A stretch of 64,000 nucleotides of DNA from Clostridia bacterium (lineage in GTDB: Bacteria > Bacillota > Clostridia > Oscillospirales > Acutalibacteraceae), in contig JAKSQO010000009.1 in assembly GCA_024404095.1 (NCBI GenBank), positions 1-64,000 on the forward strand. The letters are read 5' to 3'. Numbering within the stretch: position 1 is the stretch's first letter; the number at the start of each line of letters is the position of its first letter. Below, in pieces: positions 16,742 through 25,706 of this stretch. A program made the position numbers and the translations under genes. Under the pieces are notes generated by a model. It ran no database searches, had not been told where the DNA came from, and was given only the letters and a program-made list of their open reading frames with translations.

Positions 16742-18178
16742 TTAAAACCTCGCCTTGTCTTCCAGTAATTTTCCGATTATTTCTCTTTCGTTGTAATATA
16801 TCTTTTGCGTGCCCGAAATCTGATATTTTTCATGTCCTTTGCCTGCAACAAGCAAGGTATCCCCTGCCCTTGCACAGCTGACAGCAGATTTCAAGGCAAG
16901 CGTTCGGTCAGTTATTTTATAAAAGTTAGTATATTCCAGTCCGTCCGTAATATCATTGATTATCGCCTCGGGATTTTCCGTCCTCGGGTTATCCGAGGTT
17001 ACAAACACCTTGTCAGAAAGTCTGCACGCTGTTTCACCCATCTGATGACGCTTCGATTTATCTCTGTCACCGCCGCACCCGAACACCGTCAGAACACGTC
17101 CGTCATATATGCTTCGGATTGTTTTCAGCACATTTTCAAGTGATGCCGGTGTGTGTGCGAAATCAATGATTATGTTTATGCCGAGCTTATTGTGGATTCT
17201 TTCCATTCGACCCGGGATGCCCTCAATCCTTGACACGCATCTCACGGCACGGCTCATATCCGCATTGAAAAGATACGCAACAGCAAGTGCCGCCATTGAG
17301 TTATAAACTGAGAAATTGCCTGTCATTCCGAAAATCACAGGATACTCTCCTCTGCCTGTCATAAGGCTGTACGTAACACCATCACGGTCAAGCTGAATTC
17401 GGCTTGCCGATAAATCAGCTTCATTTTCAATTCCGTATGTCAGTATATCGCCTTTACAGCTTCTTTTCATCAGCTTCGAATAGCAGTCATCTGCATTCAG
17501 TACCGCTGTTCTGCTGTTTTCAAAAAGAACTGATTTTGCATTTGCATATTCTTCGAATGTTCTGTGATAATCAAGGTGTTCTGGTGAAAGATTGGTAAAC
17601 ACTCCGCACTCAAACTCTATGCCGTAAACTCTGTACTGTGTCAAAGCCTGAGATGATACCTCCATAACACAGGTGTCGCACCCGGCAATGCACATCATCA
17701 TAAGGTATCGGTGCAGGTCGGCAGGGTCGGGCGTTGTAAGATCGGCAGGATACCGCTCATTACCTATTACAACACTTACCGTTCCCATAAGACCTGTCTT
17801 ATATCCCGAGCCTTCAAGAATTTCTCTTAAAATATAAGCGGTGGTTGTTTTGCCGTTTGTACCTGTGACACCTATCATCCGCAGTTTTTTGTGACTGTTT
17901 CCGTAAAATGCCGCGCACATCAGTGCATATGCCTTTCGGGTGTTTTCAACAACAATGCTGTTTTCAATACCCATGTCACGTTCGCAGACAATAACCGCCG
18001 CGCCCTTGTCGAGCGCTCTGCGTGCAAAGCTGTGTCCGTCCTCGTGGTCACCCTTTATGCAGACGAAAACTCCGCCGCGCCGCACCTTCTGTGTGTTGTC
18101 CGTGATTCCTGTTATTTCACAGTCTGACGTATAAACCGTTTTAGTTTCAACATCCTTCAATAAAGCACTAAGCCTCAT
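16742..18178 (-). CDS. murE: UDP-MurNAc-dipeptide--meso-DAP ligase
   Basis: Mur ligase of 478 residues. P-loop GVTGTNGKTTTAYIL is at about 108; the third-residue specificity motif DNPRTENP is present near residue 400, and DNPR is the known signature for meso-diaminopimelate rather than lysine. The neighbouring murF adds the following D-Ala-D-Ala. SD GGAGGCG lies seven bases before the ATG. The product implies an mDAP peptidoglycan. Confidence 0.96.
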   Translation of the reverse strand: MRLSALLKDVETKTVYTSDCEITGITDNTQKVRRGGVFVCIKGDHEDGHSFARRALDKGAAVIVCERDMGIENSIVVENTRKAYALMCAAFYGNSHKKLRMIGVTGTNGKTTTAYILREILEGSGYKTGLMGTVSVVIGNERYPADLTTPDPADLHRYLMMMCIAGCDTCVMEVSSQALTQYRVYGIEFECGVFTNLSPEHLDYHRTFEEYANAKSVLFENSRTAVLNADDCYSKLMKRSCKGDILTYGIENEADLSASRIQLDRDGVTYSLMTGRGEYPVIFGMTGNFSVYNSMAALAVAYLFNADMSRAVRCVSRIEGIPGRMERIHNKLGINIIIDFAHTPASLENVLKTIRSIYDGRVLTVFGCGGDRDKSKRHQMGETACRLSDKVFVTSDNPRTENPEAIINDITDGLEYTNFYKITDRTLALKSAVSCARAGDTLLVAGKGHEKYQISGTQKIYYNEREIIGKLLEDKARF

Positions 18179-18227
18179 TCAGAAACGCCTCCGTAAAAAT
18201 GATGTTTAAACGTCCCTGTATATATGT

Positions 18228-20525
18228 TTAATGGTCATTAACACCTGTTGTGGTTCGGAAGTAAACCGTTACGGTTGAACCGCATTCAATCTCCTTACCC
18301 TTTTCAACACTCTGTCGGTAAGCCGTAAGACCTGTTGCCGTCAGAGAGTTACCCGAAATTTTGACATTGATACCTGCGTCAACAGCTTCTCTGTTGACCT
18401 GTGATATAGTCATTCCCGTGAAGTCGGGAACCTCGACATAAGAGCATCGCTTGTCATCATCTGTATACAGGAATACAACGCCGCCCTGCGGAATGTACTG
18501 TCCGTAAACAGGCATCTGAGAAACAACTGTATCTCCGTCACCTACAACTCTGACCTTAAGCTCTTTTTCGTTGATTGCCTCTTTTGCTTCAGAAACGCCC
18601 TTAGTTGTAACGTCGGGAACCTGAACGTCAAGCTTATCCTTTTCGGAGTCATTGTACTGACGCTCGGTGTTGAGATAGCTGAGTGTTTCTTCTATAACCT
18701 CGGCTGCAACGGGGGCTGCAACTGCACCGCCGCCTGTTGCACCCTGCGGTTTATCAACAACTATGATAATTGAAATTTCAGGGTTATTTGCAGGAGCACA
18801 GCCTGCGAATGATGCGATATAATCGCCCTGCTGTCCTGTCAGCTTATCTGATGTACCTGTCTTACCTGCAACACGGTAACCTGCAACATAGGAGTTCTTT
18901 GCTGTACCTGCGGTTGAAACCTGCTCCATGGAAGCAAGAATCTTCTCAGATGTAGACTCAGAAATAACCTGTCGCTTTACAACAGGAGCGGTTGTACTGA
19001 TAACATTGCCGTCCGAATCAAGTGTCTTGCCTACAACGTACGGCTTCATAAGCTTTCCGCCGTTCGCAACCGCATTGATTGCTGTCAGCATCTGAATTGC
19101 ACTTACCTGGAATGACTGACCGAAGGAACAGCTGGCAAGGTTAACCTTAGTCATGTCGTCCTTTTTAAAGTAGGTTACACCTGCTGTCGGTGAAGCCTCA
19201 CCCGAGAGATCAATGCCTGTTTTCTGAGTGAATCCGAATGCCTCAAAGTATTTGTAGAATGTGTCAACACCAAGGCGTTGACCGATTGTGATAAAGAACG
19301 GGTTACAGGAGTTCATAAGTCCCTGTGTAAGTGTTTCGGTACCGTGACCCGAATGGTTGTGACACCAGTAATTTCGGTCAACAACGTGAATACTGCCTGT
19401 GCAGGTGAATGTTTCATCGTAGTCAACAACATTCTCTTCAAGACCTGCCGCCATGGTGATAACCTTATAAACAGAACCCGGCTCGTATGTATCGCTGACA
19501 GCTCTGTTTCTCCACTGCTGATAAACCGCTGTGCTTTTGGCTGATTTCTTCTCGGTTTCATTTTCGATAGCATCAATGCCTGCTGAGATTTTTTCGTCAT
19601 AAAGCTTATACGGTTCATTCGGATCGTAGCCCGACTGTGTTGACATTGCAAGGATTGCGCCCGTCTTAACATCCATAACAATACCGTAACAGGTATCGCA
19701 CTGGCTTGTTTCATAGCACTCCTTAAGCGCATCGTCAAGATAACGCTGAATCGAGCTGTCAAGCGTAAGCACAAGACTTGTGCCCTGCACCGCATTGTAA
19801 GCTGACTGATACTCGATATTCTTGATAGATGAATTATTGGCTCTCGCAGAAATCAGTCTGCCGTCAATACCTGTAAGCATTGAATCGTACTTTGATTCAA
19901 GACCTGCAAGACCGTTGTTGTCACTTCCTATACAGCCGATAACCTGTGCTCCGAGTGATGCGTAGGGATAGTAACGCTTGACATCCTCTTCAAGCGAGAT
20001 AACACCCGAATAGGCGTACTTTTTAGGCTTGGAATTTGCCGGCTGATAGATATATGTTCCCTTGAGGAACTTAAGCATTTTATCACGGTCTGCTTTTTCG
20101 ATTTTACTCTTTATTTTTATGCTGTTGTACTGCTTATATGACGCTTTTTCTTCAAGCTCCTCCTGAGTAAGTCCGAGGATTTTTTCAAGATTCATAAAAA
20201 TCTCATTCTTTGCCTCCTCCGGATATTTTGACAGAAGTTCAGGATTCATATTTACATTCCAGACGGTTGCGCTCTGTGCAAGAACCGTCATATTTCTGTC
20301 ATAGATAACTCCGCGCTCGGCAGGAATAGCGGTGTCGCTGAGCTGCTGGCTCTGAGCCATAAGGCGGAAGAAATCCGAGTCTGTTATCTGTGCCTTTGCC
20401 AGTCCGACAAGTGACGCACCAAATCCGCCAATGAGCATAAAGGCAAGAACGCCGATCATTCTCTGCTGTATTCCCTTTTTCAGAATTCTTCTCGGCTTAG
20501 TCAGCTTTTTCAGAAATTCAAACAT
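18228..20525 (-). CDS. Class B penicillin-binding protein with two PASTA domains (FtsI/SpoVD type)
   Basis: Septal transpeptidase of 765 residues. One N-terminal membrane anchor (about 23-45), PBP dimerisation domain, then the transpeptidase domain with SVYK (nucleophile Ser351), SCN (406-408) and KTG (555-557). Two PASTA repeats occupy about 632-692 and 696-757. Only one class B PBP is in this cluster where Bacillus has PbpB and SpoVD side by side, so it cannot be told from sequence alone whether it serves vegetative division, spore cortex or both. FtsW at 13080 is the expected SEDS partner. Confidence 0.93.
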   Translation of the reverse strand: MFEFLKKLTKPRRILKKGIQQRMIGVLAFMLIGGFGASLVGLAKAQITDSDFFRLMAQSQQLSDTAIPAERGVIYDRNMTVLAQSATVWNVNMNPELLSKYPEEAKNEIFMNLEKILGLTQEELEEKASYKQYNSIKIKSKIEKADRDKMLKFLKGTYIYQPANSKPKKYAYSGVISLEEDVKRYYPYASLGAQVIGCIGSDNNGLAGLESKYDSMLTGIDGRLISARANNSSIKNIEYQSAYNAVQGTSLVLTLDSSIQRYLDDALKECYETSQCDTCYGIVMDVKTGAILAMSTQSGYDPNEPYKLYDEKISAGIDAIENETEKKSAKSTAVYQQWRNRAVSDTYEPGSVYKVITMAAGLEENVVDYDETFTCTGSIHVVDRNYWCHNHSGHGTETLTQGLMNSCNPFFITIGQRLGVDTFYKYFEAFGFTQKTGIDLSGEASPTAGVTYFKKDDMTKVNLASCSFGQSFQVSAIQMLTAINAVANGGKLMKPYVVGKTLDSDGNVISTTAPVVKRQVISESTSEKILASMEQVSTAGTAKNSYVAGYRVAGKTGTSDKLTGQQGDYIASFAGCAPANNPEISIIIVVDKPQGATGGGAVAAPVAAEVIEETLSYLNTERQYNDSEKDKLDVQVPDVTTKGVSEAKEAINEKELKVRVVGDGDTVVSQMPVYGQYIPQGGVVFLYTDDDKRCSYVEVPDFTGMTISQVNREAVDAGINVKISGNSLTATGLTAYRQSVEKGKEIECGSTVTVYFRTTTGVNDH

Positions 20526-20586
20526 ACAGAAGCAATCTCCTTTCGGGTGTAAATCATCAAAAATTTATACCCCATAAAAGCACTCT

Positions 20587-20610
20587 AAGGGCGGATAGAA
20601 ATCCGCCCTT
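20587..20610 (+). terminator. Strong hairpin between ftsL and PBP gene
   Basis: A perfect 10-bp stem (AAGGGCGGAT/ATCCGCCCTT) with an AGAA tetraloop. On the plus strand TTTTCTTTC follows, a good terminator; on the minus strand, the direction of the dcw operon, the follow-up TTAGAGTGC is poor. It may block antisense transcription or act as an RNA-processing or attenuation site inside the operon. Confidence 0.5.
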
Positions 20611-20659
20611 TTCTTTCATTCTATGGTTTGTATAATACATATATTCATATGAAATATCC

Positions 20660-21115
20660 TTATTTAATCGGTTGTGCACCGTCTTTGCCGGAAATATCAA
20701 AATATCGAATCTGATAATTCTCACGCTTGACCATACCCAGCTCATCCCTCACATAAGCCTCAACCTTATCGGGAGCAAGAAGACTGTTGTATTTCATCTC
20801 AAGAGAAGTATATTCACTTTGAGATGCGGCAAGCTCTGTCTTTGCGTTATTCAGTTCAATATTTCTATTTGTCAGCACAACTCTGCAATATATAAGCGAG
20901 CCGATCACAATAAGCATCATAAGCGCAAATGCACAGGCTCTTGCGGCAGCCGCACGGCTGACCTTTGCCTCGGCATAAGCTCTTTTTCCGCTTATCTGAT
21001 TCTCTCTGAGGAGCTTCGGCTGCTGTATTTTTCTTTTAGGCTGTTCAGCGGGTGCGTATCCGTTTTTGGTAACATCAAATAACTCAAGATCAAGTGCTAA
21101 TGATTGGTTAGCCAT
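20660..21115 (-). CDS. ftsL: FtsL-like septum-formation protein
   Basis: 151-residue bitopic protein: a basic cytoplasmic region (1-60), one membrane helix (about 63-82), then a coiled coil (RNIELNNAKTELAASQSEYTSLEMKYNSL) and a short C-terminal part with YVRDELGMVKRENYQI, which resembles the DivIC/FtsB ending as well. Small divisome proteins of this shape form the FtsQ-FtsL-DivIC complex. Identity is from topology and its fixed place between rsmH and the PBP. SD AAGGAG nine bases upstream of the ATG. Confidence 0.8.
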   Translation of the reverse strand: MANQSLALDLELFDVTKNGYAPAEQPKRKIQQPKLLRENQISGKRAYAEAKVSRAAAARACAFALMMLIVIGSLIYCRVVLTNRNIELNNAKTELAASQSEYTSLEMKYNSLLAPDKVEAYVRDELGMVKRENYQIRYFDISGKDGAQPIK

Positions 21116-21153
21116 GACCGTCAGCTCCTTTCTGAATTTAAACGATAGTAATT

Positions 21154-22077
21154 TTAGATTTTCTCAATCGCGCGAAGCCTTGCGCTGTGCGCTCTGAAGT
21201 TTTCATCAACTTCCCCTGCCTTCGGCGCTACCGACTTGAACGGCAGCCTTCCTCTCGGCTTTCTGCCGCAGACGCAGACAGGAAATTCGGGTGGGCAGAT
21301 ACAGCCCTCGCAGAACGTATTGAAGCGTTTCTTTACGATTCTGTCTTCAAGTGAATGGAAAGTAATTATCGCCAATCTGCCGTCAGGGTTCAGCGCATTG
21401 AACATACTGTCAAGCGCTTTGTCAAGCTTATCAAGCTCGCCGTTGACTTCAATTCTCAATGCCTGAAACGTCTTTCGCGCAGGGTGTCCATCACGCTTTG
21501 CCTTCATCGGCATTGAAGCTTTAATTATGTCAACAAGCTGAAATGTTGTTTCGATAGGACTTTCTTCCCTCGCCTTGACAATATTTCGGGCGATTGACGG
21601 CGCAAATTTTTCTTCGCCGTATGTATAGATAATTCTCTGCAATTCCTGCTGAGAGGCGTTATTGACTAAGTCTCTTGCGCCGAGTCCGCTCTGGCTCATA
21701 CGCATATCGAGAGGAGCATCCTTGTGAAAAGAGAAGCCTCGTTCATCGGTGTCAAGCTGATGGGAACTAACGCCCAAATCCGCCATCACACCATCGACAC
21801 CGATAATTCCGAGGTTTGAAAGTATGTTTTCAATATTCACAAAGTTATCGTGAACAATTATTACATTATCATTTCCCGCAAAACGTTTTTCAAGAGTTGC
21901 TATCGCATCAGGGTCCTGATCTATCGCAATCAGCTTGCCTGTTGTCAGTTTCTCAAGCACAGCCGCCGAGTGTCCTCCTCCGCCTGCCGTACAGTCAACA
22001 TATATTCCGTCGGGTCTGATATTGAGTGCATCAATAGTTTCATTGAACAGTACAGGTATATGGTTAAACTCTTTCAT
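21154..22077 (-). CDS. rsmH: 16S rRNA (cytosine-1402 N4) methyltransferase
   Basis: SAM-dependent methyltransferase of 307 residues acting on C1402 in the ribosomal decoding centre. Visible motifs: HIPVLFNETIDAL at the N-terminus, DCTAGGGGHS SAM-binding loop, DLGVSSHQLD, and ITFHSLEDRIVK. The ATG at 22077 overlaps the mraZ stop (TGATG), implying translational coupling; an in-frame TTG lies one codon earlier. Confidence 0.97.
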   Translation of the reverse strand: MKEFNHIPVLFNETIDALNIRPDGIYVDCTAGGGGHSAAVLEKLTTGKLIAIDQDPDAIATLEKRFAGNDNVIIVHDNFVNIENILSNLGIIGVDGVMADLGVSSHQLDTDERGFSFHKDAPLDMRMSQSGLGARDLVNNASQQELQRIIYTYGEEKFAPSIARNIVKAREESPIETTFQLVDIIKASMPMKAKRDGHPARKTFQALRIEVNGELDKLDKALDSMFNALNPDGRLAIITFHSLEDRIVKKRFNTFCEGCICPPEFPVCVCGRKPRGRLPFKSVAPKAGEVDENFRAHSARLRAIEKI

Positions 22078-22520
22078 CAATAGTCCGAATCAAAATCTTC
22101 AAAATCTTCTTCTGAAATATTTCCGAAATCTTCATCGAGAAGCTCGGGATTCCAGAGCTCGATTCTTGTACCTGCGCCTATCATTCTTACTTCCTTGTCA
22201 ATGCCTGCAAGGTCGATAAGCTTCTGTGAAATGGTAAATCGGTTCTGACTGTCAAGCTCGCATTTAATCATACGGCTGAAAACATAACGCTGGCGTCGGA
22301 GATTATCCTTTCCGCCTCCGCTCGCAAAGAGCTTTTCATTGAAGATACTGTTCAAATCTTCCTCATTGTAAACTCTGAGGTAATTGTCATTGGGGAAACA
22401 GATAACATAGAATGTATTCTCCTTAAGACCTTCCTTGAATGCAGGGGGCATAACTATTCTGTTCTTAGCATCAAGCGTTCTTGTGCAGTCACTTCCGCTG
22501 AATTGCATTGTGCTAATCAC
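22077..22520 (-). CDS. mraZ: Transcriptional regulator MraZ
   Basis: 147-residue protein with two AbrB-like MraZ repeats, each with a D(A/S)K/QNR motif (LDAKNRIVMP near 17 and LDSQNRFTIS near 90). MraZ binds upstream of its own operon and regulates the dcw cluster. The GTG at 22520 is preferred because AAAGGGGG lies eight bases upstream; the ATG four codons later is too far from it. An acidic tail (EDFGNISEEDFEDFDSDY) extends the C-terminus. First gene of the cluster behind a consensus promoter. Confidence 0.95.
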   Translation of the reverse strand: MISTMQFSGSDCTRTLDAKNRIVMPPAFKEGLKENTFYVICFPNDNYLRVYNEEDLNSIFNEKLFASGGGKDNLRRQRYVFSRMIKCELDSQNRFTISQKLIDLAGIDKEVRMIGAGTRIELWNPELLDEDFGNISEEDFEDFDSDY

Positions 22521-22528
22521 TGAAAAAT

Positions 22529-22557
22529 CCCCCTTTCTTGGAAAAGTCTCCCCTTTT
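22529..22557 (-). promoter_or_regulatory. G-rich direct repeats in mraZ leader
   Basis: AAAGGGGG and AAAAGGGG occur 20-21 bp apart between the promoter and start codon of mraZ. MraZ proteins are known to bind short G-rich direct repeats before mraZ, so these are possible autoregulatory sites; the nearer one also serves as the SD. Confidence 0.3.
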
Positions 22558-22575
22558 CCTCTATTTTATACCACA

Positions 22576-22604
22576 ATTATACATTTGGCACAAATAATTG
22601 TCAA
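22576..22604 (-). promoter_or_regulatory. Consensus SigA promoter of the dcw operon
   Basis: TTGACA (22599-22604), 17 bp, TATAAT (22576-22581) on the minus strand: perfect hexamers and spacing, 56 bases before the mraZ start. Confidence 0.92.
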
Positions 22605-22675
22605 GCGTTATTTACGCAAAAATAATTACAAATTATTACAAAATAATATCAAAACGGTCTTTTCAAGTGAGAAAA

Positions 22676-22719
22676 GCAAAAAAAGACACCAAACAAAGAG
22701 ATTCTTTGTTCGATGTCTT
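22676..22719 (-). terminator. Rho-independent terminator of rlmH
   Basis: Stem AAGACA...TGTCTT enclosing AACAAAG/CTTTGTT, followed on the minus strand by a run of seven T residues, 15 bases after the rlmH stop. Confidence 0.88.
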
Positions 22720-22734
22720 GTATACATTTATGTT

Positions 22735-23217
22735 CTATTTATGATATTTTCCACCCGTCGAAATCTGAAAAGCACGGTAAATCTGTTCAAGCAGCATAAC
22801 CCTTGCAAGCTGGTGTGGGAACGTCATTTCTGACATTGACAGCTTGAAGTCGGCACGTTTTTTCACTTCATCACTCAGTCCGTGCGAACCGCCGATAATA
22901 AACACGGCATTACTGTATCCCTGCACAGAACATTCGGAAAGTCGCTGAGCCAGCTTTTCGGACGGCATCTGTTTTCCCTCAATGCACATAGCATAAACCT
23001 TCGCACCGTTCGGAATTTTAGAAAGGATTTCCGTCCCCTCCGCGCTGAGTGCGTTTGTGATTTCATTATCGGACGGATTATCGGGAATCCGATGCGGTGC
23101 AAGCTCAACGATATTCAGCTTGCAATAAGCACCAAGCCTTTTAATGTATTCGTCGCAGGCATCGCGCAAATACTTTTCTTTCAGCTTACCTTCACAGATA
23201 ATTGTAACTCCAAACAA
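22735..23217 (-). CDS. rlmH: 23S rRNA (pseudouridine-1915 N3) methyltransferase
   Basis: SPOUT-fold methyltransferase of 160 residues. KLKEKYLRDACDEYIKRL at the N-terminus, FIIGGSHGLSDEV (SAM-binding knot) near 108 and the C-terminal FPHQLARVMLLEQIYRAFQI plus KYHK ending are diagnostic. It begins with TTG directly after the walJ stop (TAA TTG), with GGTGGTG five bases upstream; no ATG is available at the expected N-terminus. Confidence 0.96.
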   Translation of the reverse strand: MFGVTIICEGKLKEKYLRDACDEYIKRLGAYCKLNIVELAPHRIPDNPSDNEITNALSAEGTEILSKIPNGAKVYAMCIEGKQMPSEKLAQRLSECSVQGYSNAVFIIGGSHGLSDEVKKRADFKLSMSEMTFPHQLARVMLLEQIYRAFQISTGGKYHK

Positions 23218-24006
23218 TTACAGCACCACCATTTCTGCTTCAGGTCCGCCCGCAACCTTTAATATGTAATCTCGGAACTGAACCGCGCCTGCACAGTCAA
23301 GTGCCGCTTTCGAGGTTTGATAAGCAAGATCGGGAATATTATTCTCCTTGCTGAGATGTCCGAGCACAAGACGTGTTGTTCCGTTTTTGACAAGGTCTGT
23401 CACAAACTGACTGCAGGCAAGATTAGAAAGATGCCCGAAATCAGAAAGGATTCTGCGTTTTAGCATATACGGATAAGCGCCGTTTCTGAGCATTCCGATA
23501 TCGTGGTTGGACTCAGCAAGAATCAAATCACAGCCATCAACAGCATTTCGGATTGTATCCGTCACAATGCCCGTATCGGTTGCAACAGCAATTTTTCTGT
23601 CATCAGACGTATTAACCACAAAGCCACAGCTCTGAGCCGAGTCGTGTGACGTTGCAAAAGCCTTAACAAACTGCCCTGCACACTCAACACCCTCCTCGGG
23701 CATTTCGGAAATTTCAAACTTTCCGTTTGCAACACCCGACTTTTCGAGAGCCGCAAGCGTTCCTGCGGTTGTGTATACAGGTATATGATTTTTAGATGCA
23801 AACACACGCAGTCCGCTCACGTGATCGGAGTGTTCGTGAGTAACAAAAATTGCACCGATGTCAGCGGGGCTGACACCAATGCAATCAAGTTTCAGAGTTA
23901 TCTGCTTGGCACTTACCCCTGCGTCAATCAGAACGCCGCCATCCGACGAACCGATGTATGTGCAGTTTCCGCTGCTTGAAGAAAATAGGGAACAAAAACG
24001 TGCCAT
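23218..24006 (-). CDS. walJ: MBL-fold metallohydrolase, WalJ/YycJ type
   Basis: 262-residue metallo-beta-lactamase-fold protein. SSSSGNCTYIG and the metal-binding HEHSDH (about 57-62) match YycJ/WalJ, a putative 5'-exonuclease that in Bacillus belongs to the walRK operon and affects cell-wall and replication coordination. The product lies between murA and rlmH; no walRK genes are in the window. Start ATG has a weak upstream SD (GAGGT). Confidence 0.85.
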   Translation of the reverse strand: MARFCSLFSSSSGNCTYIGSSDGGVLIDAGVSAKQITLKLDCIGVSPADIGAIFVTHEHSDHVSGLRVFASKNHIPVYTTAGTLAALEKSGVANGKFEISEMPEEGVECAGQFVKAFATSHDSAQSCGFVVNTSDDRKIAVATDTGIVTDTIRNAVDGCDLILAESNHDIGMLRNGAYPYMLKRRILSDFGHLSNLACSQFVTDLVKNGTTRLVLGHLSKENNIPDLAYQTSKAALDCAGAVQFRDYILKVAGGPEAEMVVL

Positions 24007-24034
24007 TTTTTACCTCATATATATAATAGTATAA

Positions 24035-25333
24035 TCAACCGGCCTCTTCGTCCGAAAGAAGCTTCGGTTTTCCGTCATCATTTACTCGCCAGATATCAGC
24101 CCCGAGTCTCTGGAACTTTCCGACTACATCGTCATAGCCACGGTCAATATAAATGATATTTTCAATAGAAGTTGTGCCCTTTGCCACAAGGCCTGCTATA
24201 AGCATCGCAGCTCCTGCGCGAAGGTCGTCCGCCTTAACAGGAGAACCGTTGAGGGTTTCAACGCCCTCGATAGTCGCTGCCTTACCGTTGACGGAAATCA
24301 CAGCGCCCATGCGTGTAAGCTGTTCAACATACTGGAATCTGCTGTCCCATACGCCCTCGGAAACAATGCTTGTACCGTCAGCAATTGCAAGAAGTGTAGC
24401 CATCTGCGGCTGCATATCTGTCGGGAAGCCGGGATGAGGCATAGTCTTGACATTGCACTTACCCGGTCTGCCGTTACCGATTACACGAATTGAATCATCA
24501 AGCTCCTCAATTGTCGCACCGCATTGAACAAGCTTTGCGGTAATCGACTCAAGATGCTTCGGAATAACATTCTTAACAAGAACATTTCCCTGAGTCGCAA
24601 CAGCCGCAACCATAAATGTACCTGCCTCAATCTGGTCAGGGATAATAGAATACGAACATCCGTGCATATGCTCAACACCGCGGATTTTGATAACATCGGT
24701 ACCTGCGCCTCTGACATCGGCACCCATTGAATTGAGGAAGTTTGCAAGGTCAACAATATGCGGCTCTTTAGCGGCATTCTCAATAATGGTCAAGCCCTTT
24801 GCCTTAACAGCAGCAAGCATAAGATTGATAGTTGCGCCAACAGAAACAACGTCAAAATAAACAAGTCCGCCTGTAAGGTCGGGAGCTTCAACGTCAATCA
24901 TAGCATTCTCTTTAAAGCTGACGGATGAGCCGAGGATCTCAAAGCCCTTGATGTGCTGGTCAATCGGACGAACACCGAAATTACATCCGCCGGGCATAGC
25001 AACCTTTGCTCTGCCGAAGCGTGCAAGTAACGCTCCGATAAGATAGTATGACGCACGAAGATGCTTAGTCATATCGTGAGTAACAACATATGAGTTGATT
25101 GTAGATGAATCTATCTCATAGGTTGTTTCGTCAATCTTTGTTATTTTTGCGCCGAGCTGATGAAGTATCTTTATCATCATTGCAACGTCGCTTATATTCG
25201 GAATATTTTCAACCCTGCACACATCCTGTGCAAGGATAATAGCCGGAAGAATAGCAACAACGGCATTCTTGGCACCGCTGACAGTAACTTCACCGGTCAG
25301 GGGCTTGCCGCCGTTAATGAATATCTTATCCAC
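24035..25333 (-). CDS. murA: UDP-N-acetylglucosamine 1-carboxyvinyltransferase (second paralogue)
   Basis: 432-residue MurA with GAKNAVVAILPA at the N-terminus, catalytic-loop PGGCNFGVRPID including the active-site Cys, and PVKADDLRAGAAMLIAGL near the end. Low-GC Gram-positives commonly carry two MurA isozymes; this one differs from the dcw copy in the C-terminal extension (WRVNDDGKPKLLSDEEAG). Translation starts with GTG at 25333, supported by AAGGAG seven bases upstream. It heads a murA-walJ-rlmH transcript from the promoter at 25426-25454. Confidence 0.95.
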   Translation of the reverse strand: MDKIFINGGKPLTGEVTVSGAKNAVVAILPAIILAQDVCRVENIPNISDVAMMIKILHQLGAKITKIDETTYEIDSSTINSYVVTHDMTKHLRASYYLIGALLARFGRAKVAMPGGCNFGVRPIDQHIKGFEILGSSVSFKENAMIDVEAPDLTGGLVYFDVVSVGATINLMLAAVKAKGLTIIENAAKEPHIVDLANFLNSMGADVRGAGTDVIKIRGVEHMHGCSYSIIPDQIEAGTFMVAAVATQGNVLVKNVIPKHLESITAKLVQCGATIEELDDSIRVIGNGRPGKCNVKTMPHPGFPTDMQPQMATLLAIADGTSIVSEGVWDSRFQYVEQLTRMGAVISVNGKAATIEGVETLNGSPVKADDLRAGAAMLIAGLVAKGTTSIENIIYIDRGYDDVVGKFQRLGADIWRVNDDGKPKLLSDEEAG

Positions 25334-25425
25334 CGAACCACTCCTTAGTTTTTATATATGTAAACAATAATCAGAAAAATTCAATTTCAAGGCACCATTC
25401 CATTAAACAGTACCATACCTTAGAG

Positions 25426-25454
25426 ATTATACCATCTATTGGTCAAAAGTTCAA
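25426..25454 (-). promoter_or_regulatory. SigA-type promoter of murA2-walJ-rlmH
   Basis: TTGAAC (25449-25454), 17 bp, TATAAT (25426-25431) on the minus strand, giving a leader of roughly 85 nt before the GTG start. Confidence 0.82.
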
Positions 25455-25563
25455 GAATTTTTATTTTTAATCTATAATCATAATAGTCATCAAATATTAC
25501 TTTATGTAGTTGTTGTGTTACTGATTCAGCACTGCATATTGTGTTTATTTTCCCGATAAGCAA

Positions 25564-25597
25564 TTTGTACCTGAAAAATTTCAGCATATTGTACAAA
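25564..25597. repeat. Nested inverted repeat in the murA2-yetF intergenic region
   Basis: The 373-bp gap 25334-25706 holds the murA2 promoter and this element: an outer TTTGTAC/GTACAAA pair encloses a CTGAAA-aa-TTTCAG hairpin. No T-run follows in either direction within a few bases. It could be an operator or RNA structure for the plus-strand gene at 25707. The rest of the gap (25600-25706) shows nothing I can name. Confidence 0.45.
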
Positions 25598-25706
25598 ATT
25601 CGTCAAACACTAACGTAAAATACAAGATATTGATTGAAATTCGGAGGATTTTTTCGTCCTTGCGTTTATACGGCTTTATACAGGTTACACTATTATCGGT
25701 GATAAA

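Noticed and set aside
22077..22520. mraZ start at the internal ATG (22508)
   Set aside because: The SD AAAGGGGG is eight bases from the GTG at 22520 and about 20 from the ATG.
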